DNA from: Aquificaceae bacterium
Lineage (GTDB): Bacteria; Aquificota; Aquificia; Aquificales; Aquificaceae
DNA length: 5,105 nt
Direction: 5' to 3'
NCBI GenBank assembly: GCA_026983685.1
Contig: JALSTO010000019.1
Span: 1 to 5,105 of the forward strand
Part shown: piece by piece, positions 1-5,105 of the stretch
Position numbering within the stretch: the first letter of the stretch is position 1
Layout of the letters: every line of letters begins with the position of its first letter
Translations under genes and position numbers: made by a program
Notes under the pieces: model-generated
The model's input: the letters and a program-made list of their open reading frames with translations, nothing else
Databases searched by the model: none
What the model was told of the DNA's origin: nothing

Positions 1-1
1 T

Positions 2-577
2 GGCAGGATACTGGAAGAGCTATACAACTTCAGCTCCAAAAGCAGGGGTAGGGTTCCGGAGGTCGTGTTCAAGGGCACAGAGGATATGGTGAGGGGCTAC
101 CTTCAGGCTCTATTCACAGCGGACGGAACGGTTCAAAAGATAGAAAACGATGGAATTCCCTCCTTCACTATCCAGCTCACCAGCAAGAGCAGGAGACTCC
201 TTGAGGACGTTCAGGTTCTCTTGGCTAACTTCGGAATAAAGAGTTCCATATACAGGAGAACCGGCGGAGAGTTTGAATACACGACAAAAGAAGGCAAGCG
301 CAGAATATACAAAAGCTCTCCCGCCTACAGGCTTGATATAAAGGGTAGGAATGCGGTCAGGTTTGTAAGGGAAATAGGCTTTATAGGTAAAAAGCAGGAA
401 AAGGCGGAGAACATCCTACTAAGGAGAAGGGGACTTGGATACCCTGAGGAGGGTAGAAAGGCGGAGAAGTTCATCAGCAAGGTTGAGAGTATAACCTACG
501 CAGGAAAAGAAGACGTCTACGACACCACTCAGCTGTACAACCACTCCCTGATATTCAACGGAATAGTTACAGGAAAC
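2..577 (+). mobile_element. C-terminal part of a LAGLIDADG-type intein inserted in R1
   Basis: This in-frame segment of 192 codons is removed by protein splicing. RVPEVVF just before base 71 looks like intein block [12 protein letters not shown] (95-127) is the second LAGLIDADG helix (block E), with the catalytic-type Asp at 122-124. A block H-like stretch ([14 protein letters not shown]) follows. [14 protein letters not shown] is block F, and NGIVTGN followed by C is block G. The terminal Asn is at 575-577 and the +1 Cys at 578-580. The penultimate residue is Gly (572-574) instead of the usual His. The N-terminal splicing blocks and first LAGLIDADG motif should lie upstream, beyond the window. 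Codon use resembles the host gene, so no recent transfer is evident. The Asp at the motif suggests the endonuclease could still be active, but only half of it is visible. Confidence 0.93.
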
Positions 578-1531
578 TGCCATGAGATTGTCCAGAACAT
601 GAGCGTCACAAAGCACATAGGAAGGGAGCTTAACCCAGAGACAGGAGAGATAACCTATAGAAAGCAGTCGGGAGATGTGGTCGTATGCAACCTTGGTTCA
701 ATAAATCTCGGGAAGGTTCACACCAAGGAGAGCATGGAGAAGGTGGTTCCAACACTGGTCAGGCTCCTTGACAATGTGATAGAGATGAACTACTACGCCA
801 TACCCGAGGCGGAATACACCAACAAGAGATACAGGGCTATCGGTATAGGGGTCTCCAACTACCACTACTGCCTTGTCAAGAACAGAGTTCAGTGGGAGTC
901 CGAGGAGCACCTTCGCTTTGCGGACAAACTCTTTGAGCTTATAGGCTTCTACGCTATAAAGGGTTCAATGGAGCTTGCCAAGGAGAGGGGCAAGTACAGG
1001 CTCTTTGAGGGTTCGGACTGGAGCAGGGGTATATTCTTTGGGAGGAAGATAGAGGACATAGAGGAAGACTCAAGAGCAAACGGGAACAACCTCCCCTGGA
1101 GGGAACTCTCCGAGAGTGTGAGAGAGCACGGCATGAGAAATGCTTACCTTCTCGCCCTCATGCCAACCGGCTCAACCTCCCTCATACTGGGTGCAACACC
1201 CTCGGTGGACCCCATATTCGCAAAGTACTACAAAGAGGAAAATATGAGCGGAATACTTCCCCAGGTGCCACCCGAGATAGACAGGTTCTTCTGGCACTAC
1301 AAGAGTGCCTACAACATAGACCAGGAATGGGTGATCAGGGCTGCGGCGGTAAGGCAGAAATGGATAGATCAGGCTCAGAGCCTCAACCTCTTTATAGACC
1401 CAGAAAAGATAGATGGTCCGACGCTTTCAAAGATATACCAGCTCGCCTGGGAGCTCGGACTCAAGACCATATACTACTTGCGGAGCAAGTCCATAACGGA
1501 CATAGAGGAGTGTGAGAGCTGTGCGGTTTAG
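2..1531 (+). CDS. nrdA: Ribonucleotide reductase large subunit R1 (class I), 3' part, interrupted by an intein (5'-truncated by window)
   Basis: Reduces ribonucleoside diphosphates to deoxyribonucleotides in the cytoplasm, together with R2 encoded just downstream. The frame is open from base 2, so the GTG at 65 is not the real start; the true start lies left of the window. Bases 2-577 are intein and 578-1531 are the C-extein (317 residues). The C-extein opens with CHEI, matching the radical Cys and Glu (E. coli C439 and E441). [12 protein letters not shown] carries the second redox Cys at 686-688 (E. coli C462 equivalent). [17 protein letters not shown] is the phosphate-binding loop. TIYY at 1466-1477 holds the tyrosine pair of the radical-transfer path (Y730/Y731 equivalent). 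The tail ECESCAV carries the C-terminal Cys pair that re-reduces the active site. The ATP cone, the first active-site Cys and the Asn of the N-x-C motif lie upstream, outside the window. The R1 identity is secure; the subclass (possibly NrdAh-like) is inferred. Confidence 0.95.
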   Translation, partial: GRILEELYNFSSKSRGRVPEVVFKGTEDMVRGYLQALFTADGTVQKIENDGIPSFTIQLTSKSRRLLEDVQVLLANFGIKSSIYRRTGGEFEYTTKEGKRRIYKSSPAYRLDIKGRNAVRFVREIGFIGKKQEKAENILLRRRGLGYPEEGRKAEKFISKVESITYAGKEDVYDTTQLYNHSLIFNGIVTGNCHEIVQNMSVTKHIGRELNPETGEITYRKQSGDVVVCNLGSINLGKVHTKESMEKVVPTLVRLLDNVIEMNYYAIPEAEYTNKRYRAIGIGVSNYHYCLVKNRVQWESEEHLRFADKLFELIGFYAIKGSMELAKERGKYRLFEGSDWSRGIFFGRKIEDIEEDSRANGNNLPWRELSESVREHGMRNAYLLALMPTGSTSLILGATPSVDPIFAKYYKEENMSGILPQVPPEIDRFFWHYKSAYNIDQEWVIRAAAVRQKWIDQAQSLNLFIDPEKIDGPTLSKIYQLAWELGLKTIYYLRSKSITDIEECESCAV

Positions 1532-1569
1532 ACTTTAAATTGAGATAAAAGGAACGAGATTAAATATCT

Positions 1570-1578
1570 GGAGGAGGT
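1570..1578 (+). promoter_or_regulatory. Strong Shine-Dalgarno sequence of nrdB
   Basis: GGAGGAGGT ends five bases before the ATG at 1584 and fixes that start. It is the only strong ribosome binding site next to an annotated start in the window. It sits in a 52-base gap of about one third G+C, in contrast to the flanking genes, so R2 may be initiated independently of R1 translation. Confidence 0.85.
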
Positions 1579-1583
1579 AGGAA

Positions 1584-2636
1584 ATGTTAGAGAGCGGAGA
1601 GAAGGTTCTCCAGAGGAAGTTCATCTTCAATCCAGAAGGAGAGAGAGACGCTTCTCAGAGGAAGGTGATAAACGGAAATCCAACCAACATCATAGAGCTG
1701 AACAACGTCAAATACGGCTGGGCTTTTGAACTATACAAGACGATGGGATTTTCCAACTTCTGGATACCCGAAGAGATACCCCTTATGGAGGACAAGAAGC
1801 AGTACGAGAGGGTTCTCTCCGATTACGAAAAGAGAGCTTACGAGCTCGTCCTATCGTTCCTGATAGCCCTTGACTCCTTTCAGGTTGACATGCTCAAGGA
1901 CTTTGCCCGCATGATAACAGCTCCGGAGATAGAAATGGCACTTACGGCTCAGGAGTTTCAGGAGTCGGTGCATGCCTACTCTTATCAGTTCATCCTTGAG
2001 TCGGTGGTTGACCCCATGAAGGCGGACGAGATATACAACTACTGGAGGGAGGATGAGAGGCTGAGGGAAAGAAATCAGGTGGTTGCGGAGGTTTACAACG
2101 AGTTCATCAGAAAGCCCACGGAGGAGAACTTCATAAAGGCAGTCATAGGCAACTATATCCTTGAGTCGCTCTACTTCTACTCAGGCTTTGCCTTCTTCTA
2201 CACCCTCGGAAGGCAGGGGAAGATGACCAACACGGTCCAGCAGATAAAGTACATAAATAGAGATGAGCTCACCCACGTAACCCTCTTCAGAAATATGATA
2301 CTCAGCCTCCAGAAGGAAGAGCCGGAGCTCTTCAGCCCCCAGATAAAGGAGTGGATAAGGGAATACTTCAAGTACGCTGTGGATCAGGAGATAAAGTGGG
2401 GACAGTATGTTACAAATAACCAGATACTCGGTCTTACCAACGAGCTTATAGACAGGTACATAAAGTACCTCGGAAACCTCAGGATTACCCAGATAGGCTT
2501 TGAGCCCCTCTATCCTGAGATAACGGACAACCCCATGAAGTGGATAGACAACTTCAGGAAGATAAATGACACAAAGACTGACTTCTTCCAGAGAAAACCT
2601 CAGACCTATGCCAAGGCTAATGAACTCAAGTGGTAA
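1584..2636 (+). CDS. nrdB: Ribonucleotide reductase small subunit R2 (class I), intein-free
   Basis: Ferritin-like subunit that builds the di-iron/tyrosyl-radical cofactor and passes the radical to R1. It has 350 residues, a normal length for the family. The metal ligands appear in the expected order: D97 (ALDSFQ), E127 and H130 (ESVH), E194 (ILESLYFY), and E228 and H231 (DELTH). Y134 (HAYSY) occupies the radical-tyrosine position (E. coli Y122), arguing for an ordinary tyrosyl-radical enzyme and not a Tyr-less class Ic type. W60 (NFWIPEE) and D227 match the E. coli radical-transfer residues W48 and D237. Y342 in the tail is a candidate for the Y356 role, but it lies nearer the end than in E. 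coli. The start is set by the GGAGGAGGT site. The gene follows nrdA by 52 bases and forms the usual R1-R2 operon. From memory, Aquifex aeolicus R2 carries an intein; this one has none. Confidence 0.96.
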   Translation: MLESGEKVLQRKFIFNPEGERDASQRKVINGNPTNIIELNNVKYGWAFELYKTMGFSNFWIPEEIPLMEDKKQYERVLSDYEKRAYELVLSFLIALDSFQVDMLKDFARMITAPEIEMALTAQEFQESVHAYSYQFILESVVDPMKADEIYNYWREDERLRERNQVVAEVYNEFIRKPTEENFIKAVIGNYILESLYFYSGFAFFYTLGRQGKMTNTVQQIKYINRDELTHVTLFRNMILSLQKEEPELFSPQIKEWIREYFKYAVDQEIKWGQYVTNNQILGLTNELIDRYIKYLGNLRITQIGFEPLYPEITDNPMKWIDNFRKINDTKTDFFQRKPQTYAKANELKW

Positions 2637-2648
2637 AATCTTCCTCCT

Positions 2649-3950
2649 ATGGAGAAGTACGACCTTCTGATAAAGGAAGTAACCCTGCCCGGAAGGGGAA
2701 GGGTTGATATAGCGGTAAGCGATGGAAAGATAAGCAGGTTAAGGGAAAACATAGAGGCTGAGGCGGATTACACCGTAGAGGGAAGAGGGAAGCTCGCCTT
2801 CCCTTCCTTTGCCAACATGCACACCCACGTTCCCATGTCCCTTCTCAGGGGAATAGGTGCGGACCTTCCCCTTATGGACTGGCTCCAGAGGGTAATATGG
2901 CCCCTTGAGGGTGAGTTCGTTTCCCCAGAGTTTGTCAGAGCTGGAGCTAAGCTCGGTGTGCTTGAGATGATAAGGTCCGGGACAACCCTATTTATGGACA
3001 TGTACTTCTTTGAGGAAGAGGTGGGTCAGGTATGCAAGGAGGCGGGAATAAGGGCTGGTCTGGGCTTTGGGATACTTGATTTTCCAACTAAGGTCGCCAA
3101 GACCCCCGATGAATATATAGAGAGGGCGAGGAGCTTTGCCCAGTCCCTCAAAGGGGAAGATCTCGTCTTTCCGGTTCTCTGCCCTCACGCACCTTATACC
3201 TGCTCACCAGATACCCTCAAGAAGGTAAAAGAACTTGCCCAGGAGCTTGACCTCTACATCCATATCCACGTCTCGGAGACAAAAAGCGAGGTTGAAAGGA
3301 TAAGGGAAGAGTACGGCAAAACACCCGTTAGTCACCTTGAGAGCTTAGGTTTTCTGTCGGACAAGGTTCTCTGTGCCCACATGGTGTGGCTTGAAGAGGA
3401 GGAGATAGATATAGTTAAGGAGAGGGGGGTCAAGATAGCCCACTGTCCGGAGAGCAATCTCAAGCTTGCCTCTGGAGTAGCTCCAATCCCCGATTACCTC
3501 CGGGCTGGATTACACATAACCTTGGGAACTGACGGACCCGCCTCCAACGATAACCTTGATATGCTGGAGGAGATGTCAACGATGGCAAAGCTCCACAAGG
3601 GTGTGAGCATGGACGCAAAGGCTATAGATGCAGGCACATCTCTTAGGATAGCAACGGAGAACGGCTTTTCCGCAGTAGGAATAAAAGCAGGAAGGATAGA
3701 GGAAGGCTACGAAGCTGACATAATTCTCATAGACCCTCAGAGTCCCCACCTTCAACCCCTTTACGACCCAGTTGCACAGGTGGTTTATTCAGCCCAGTCC
3801 TCTGACATAGACACCGTCATATGTAGAGGAAAGGTTCTGATGGAGAAGAGGGAGCTAAAGACAATTGATGAGGAGGAGGTGCTTTATGAGGCGAAGAGGT
3901 GGGGGGAGAGGATAAGTTCTTACCTTGACAGGCTTCAGGGCAGTGGGTAA
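2649..3950 (+). CDS. mtaD: Amidohydrolase, 5-methylthioadenosine/S-adenosylhomocysteine deaminase type
   Basis: Cytoplasmic metal-dependent deaminase of 433 residues. Members of this family convert the adenine of S-adenosylhomocysteine, methylthioadenosine or related adenosines to hypoxanthine, releasing ammonia. An N-terminal beta-sandwich strand region (about 1-55) leads into the TIM barrel. Metal ligands visible are H58 and H60 (NMHTHVP), H207 (HIHVSE) and D295 (GTDGPASN). E87 (WPLEG), H180 (CPHAPYT), E210 and H244 (CAHMVWL) match substrate or catalytic positions of the Thermotoga enzyme TM0936 as I recall them. HCPESNLKLASG and the C-terminal ADIILID sandwich are also typical. Annotation pipelines often call such proteins N-ethylammeline chlorohydrolase; the exact substrate cannot be read from sequence, and 5'-deoxyadenosine is another option. 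The ATG is the first possible start after the nrdB stop (12 bases away, same frame) and lacks a Shine-Dalgarno sequence, which suggests coupling to nrdB translation. Confidence 0.88.
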   Translation: MEKYDLLIKEVTLPGRGRVDIAVSDGKISRLRENIEAEADYTVEGRGKLAFPSFANMHTHVPMSLLRGIGADLPLMDWLQRVIWPLEGEFVSPEFVRAGAKLGVLEMIRSGTTLFMDMYFFEEEVGQVCKEAGIRAGLGFGILDFPTKVAKTPDEYIERARSFAQSLKGEDLVFPVLCPHAPYTCSPDTLKKVKELAQELDLYIHIHVSETKSEVERIREEYGKTPVSHLESLGFLSDKVLCAHMVWLEEEEIDIVKERGVKIAHCPESNLKLASGVAPIPDYLRAGLHITLGTDGPASNDNLDMLEEMSTMAKLHKGVSMDAKAIDAGTSLRIATENGFSAVGIKAGRIEEGYEADIILIDPQSPHLQPLYDPVAQVVYSAQSSDIDTVICRGKVLMEKRELKTIDEEEVLYEAKRWGERISSYLDRLQGSG

Positions 3951-3964
3951 ATTGATGGACTGGG

Positions 3965-4426
3965 ATGAAGAAGGACCTTACAAACCTTCTAAGAAAAGAG
4001 GAGAAAGTTCCCGGATTTGAGAGTCTTGAGGAGGCTAAGGAGTACCTTGCGAGGTATCTTCTCAACTATATAAACATTGAGTTTGGCGGTCTTCCAAGGG
4101 AGGAGTGGGAGAATACCCTGAGGACCTGGGCTAAGATGTGCGCCTTCGCCAAGGGTCTGATACCTATGTCCGAGGAGGAGAGAAACAAGCTCTACGAGAG
4201 ATTCCGCTTTGATATGATGATGCAGGGCATAGCGGAGGACCTGAGACAGACCCTCATAGGTATGATGGATCTCGGGATACTGAAGGAGGATGAACCTCCC
4301 TATAACTTGCTCCTCAGGGCTGCAGAGCTTCTCATGGGGGAGGGTGAGCTCCTTGAAAAGTGGGAGGTCAATCCTGAGACGGTCAGATTCATCTACGAGT
4401 TCTTCACTTCCAATCCGAACCTTTAG
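3965..4426 (+). CDS. Hypothetical protein, 153 residues, helical, acidic
   Basis: I do not recognise this family. The protein looks soluble, with no signal peptide or membrane segment. It is rich in Glu, Leu, Lys and Arg and appears largely helical. Notable stretches are EEWENTLRTWAKMC (47-59), a methionine run DMMMQG (83-88), and a GMMDLGILKEDEPP segment (99-112). There is one Cys (C59), so no metal-binding Cys cluster. The start is constrained: an in-frame TGA lies at 3953-3955 and ATG 3965 is the first ATG after it. Only a weak GATGG (3954-3958) could act as ribosome binding site. It follows mtaD by 14 bases, and its stop overlaps the AGAGGT upstream of mnmA, so it behaves as an operon member. 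An overlapping antisense frame exists, but it needs a TTG start and opposes all neighbours. Reality as a gene is likely; function is unknown. Confidence 0.75.
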   Translation: MKKDLTNLLRKEEKVPGFESLEEAKEYLARYLLNYINIEFGGLPREEWENTLRTWAKMCAFAKGLIPMSEEERNKLYERFRFDMMMQGIAEDLRQTLIGMMDLGILKEDEPPYNLLLRAAELLMGEGELLEKWEVNPETVRFIYEFFTSNPNL

Positions 4427-4430
4427 AGGT
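4425..4430 (+). promoter_or_regulatory. Probable Shine-Dalgarno sequence of mnmA, overlapping the upstream stop
   Basis: AGAGGT overlaps the TAG stop (4424-4426) of the 153-residue gene and lies 14 bases before the mnmA ATG. That is longer than the usual 5-9 bases. The overlap fits translational coupling, but the spacing makes the site only a modest candidate. Confidence 0.45.
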
Positions 4431-4444
4431 AAATTCAATAAGCT

Positions 4445-5105
4445 ATGAGGATAGCTGTCGGAATGAGCGGTGGTGTTGACAGCAGTGTCACCGCTCTGCT
4501 TATGAAGGAAAAGGGATACGATGTAATAGGGGTTACCTTAAGGTTTCACTCGGTTGAAGCCTGCGAAGTAGAGGGAACACACAACGTTTGCTGTTCCCCG
4601 AAGGATGTTCAGGATGCGGTTAAGGTGTCTCAGAGGCTCGGGATACCTCATCTGACCTTTGACTGGGAGAAGGTGTTTAAAGAAAAGGTGATAGAGTACT
4701 TCACAAGAGAATATATGAGGGGAAGGACACCCAACCCCTGTGCCCTGTGCAACAGGGAGGTAAAAACTGGATACTTCGCCAGATACCTCAGGGCTGTTGC
4801 AGACATTGACAGGCTCGCGACCGGGCACTACGCCAGACTCGTGGATGTTCCCGGTGTGGGCAAGGTGATAAAGAGGGGTGTTGACAGAAAAAGGGACCAG
4901 TCCTACTTCCTTGCCCTCGTCAGGAAGGAAGACCTGAACCTCCTTGAGTTTCCCCTCGGAAGCATGACCAAAGAGGATGTCAGAGAGATCGCCCGCAGTC
5001 ACGGACTTGAGGTGGCTGACAAGAGGGACTCTCAGGAGGTGTGCTTCCTGATGGGCAGGTCCCCGGGGGAGTTCCTTGAGGAGAGGTTCGGGAAAAGGGA
5101 GGGGC
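4445..5105 (+). CDS. mnmA: tRNA-specific 2-thiouridylase MnmA (3'-truncated by window)
   Basis: Thiolates U34 of the tRNAs for Lys, Glu and Gln, using ATP to adenylate the uridine and a sulfur donor. The first 220 codons are visible, perhaps 60% of a typical protein. MRIAVGMSGGVDSS at the N terminus is the PP-loop ATP-binding motif, which makes the start secure. NPCALCNREVK carries C99 and C102, the latter being the conserved active-site Cys. ATGHYAR (125-131) and RDQSYFLA (150-157) are family signatures that contact ATP or tRNA. SQEVCF holds C200, the second catalytic Cys (E. coli C199). A CC pair at 49-50 lies in the usual CCSxxDVxDA region. The C99/C102/C200 set resembles MnmA proteins reported to bind a [4Fe-4S] cluster; that is inference here. 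The start is 18 bases after the upstream stop, with AGAGGT overlapping that stop. The remaining tRNA-binding C-terminal part lies beyond the right edge. Confidence 0.95.
   Translation, partial: MRIAVGMSGGVDSSVTALLMKEKGYDVIGVTLRFHSVEACEVEGTHNVCCSPKDVQDAVKVSQRLGIPHLTFDWEKVFKEKVIEYFTREYMRGRTPNPCALCNREVKTGYFARYLRAVADIDRLATGHYARLVDVPGVGKVIKRGVDRKRDQSYFLALVRKEDLNLLEFPLGSMTKEDVREIARSHGLEVADKRDSQEVCFLMGRSPGEFLEERFGKREG

Noticed and set aside
1540..1566. Possible promoter (TTGAGA ... TAAATA) between nrdA and nrdB
   Set aside because: Both boxes are weak and the spacer is about 15 bases. The predicted transcript start would fall inside the Shine-Dalgarno sequence. AT-richness of the gap explains the match.
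1557..1569. Small hairpin AGAT-TAAAT-ATCT before the nrdB ribosome binding site
   Set aside because: A 4-base-pair stem of low G+C is too weak to be a terminator or regulatory element, especially in a thermophile.
3871..3915. AGGAGGAGGT followed five bases later by an out-of-frame ATG (9-codon frame) inside mtaD
   Set aside because: The SD-like run arises from consecutive Glu codons in mtaD, and the peptide is tiny and low-complexity. Nothing else supports internal initiation.
3955..4020. Alternative ATG at 3955 in another frame, giving about 21 codons
   Set aside because: It stops almost at once and overlaps the start of the 153-residue gene. No recognisable peptide is encoded.
3989..4438. 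Antisense open frame of 149 codons over the 153-residue gene
   Set aside because: It needs a TTG start, opposes all five genes and overlaps a frame that fits the operon spacing. It is best read as a shadow of the + strand gene.
4538..5002. Antisense open frame of 154 codons
   Set aside because: It lies wholly inside mnmA, whose motifs (SGGVDSS, NPCALCN, ATGHYAR, SQEVC) are unmistakable.

Overview
The window holds one compact block of five genes, all on the + strand. Both end genes run off the window. The set is an intein-bearing class I ribonucleotide reductase pair (R1 then R2), an amidohydrolase of the MTA/SAH deaminase type, an unrecognised 153-residue protein, and the start of the tRNA 2-thiouridylase MnmA. 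The proteins are rich in Glu, Lys, Arg and Ile. The codons favour AGG/AGA and ATA, G+C is roughly half by eye, and the intergenic gaps are tiny. This style fits a thermophilic bacterium of the Aquifex/Hydrogenobacter kind (Aquificales). That placement is an inference from style and remembered resemblance, not a database result.

Positions 2-577 encode the C-terminal 192 residues of an intein, including the second LAGLIDADG helix of its homing endonuclease and the C-terminal splice junction. The reading frame is open to the left edge, so the host gene starts outside the window. Positions 578-1531 encode the C-terminal 317 residues of R1 (NrdA). The first residue after the intein is the Cys that carries the catalytic thiyl radical, so the unspliced precursor should be inactive. 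A 52-base AT-rich gap with a strong Shine-Dalgarno sequence leads to an intact, intein-free R2 (NrdB, 1584-2636).

The deaminase gene (2649-3950) starts 12 bases after nrdB. It has no Shine-Dalgarno sequence and an anti-SD-like CCTCCT directly before its ATG. The 153-residue orphan (3965-4426) follows after 14 bases, and mnmA (4445 to the right edge) after 18 bases. Spacing and orientation suggest one transcript, or at least strong translational coupling from nrdA to mnmA. The shared theme is loose: dNTP synthesis, adenosine-nucleoside salvage and tRNA modification.

No RNA gene, CRISPR array, insertion sequence, terminator or convincing promoter was seen. No stretch over 300 bases lacks a gene. 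The most notable features are the intein placed against the R1 radical cysteine and its Gly in place of the usual penultimate His.
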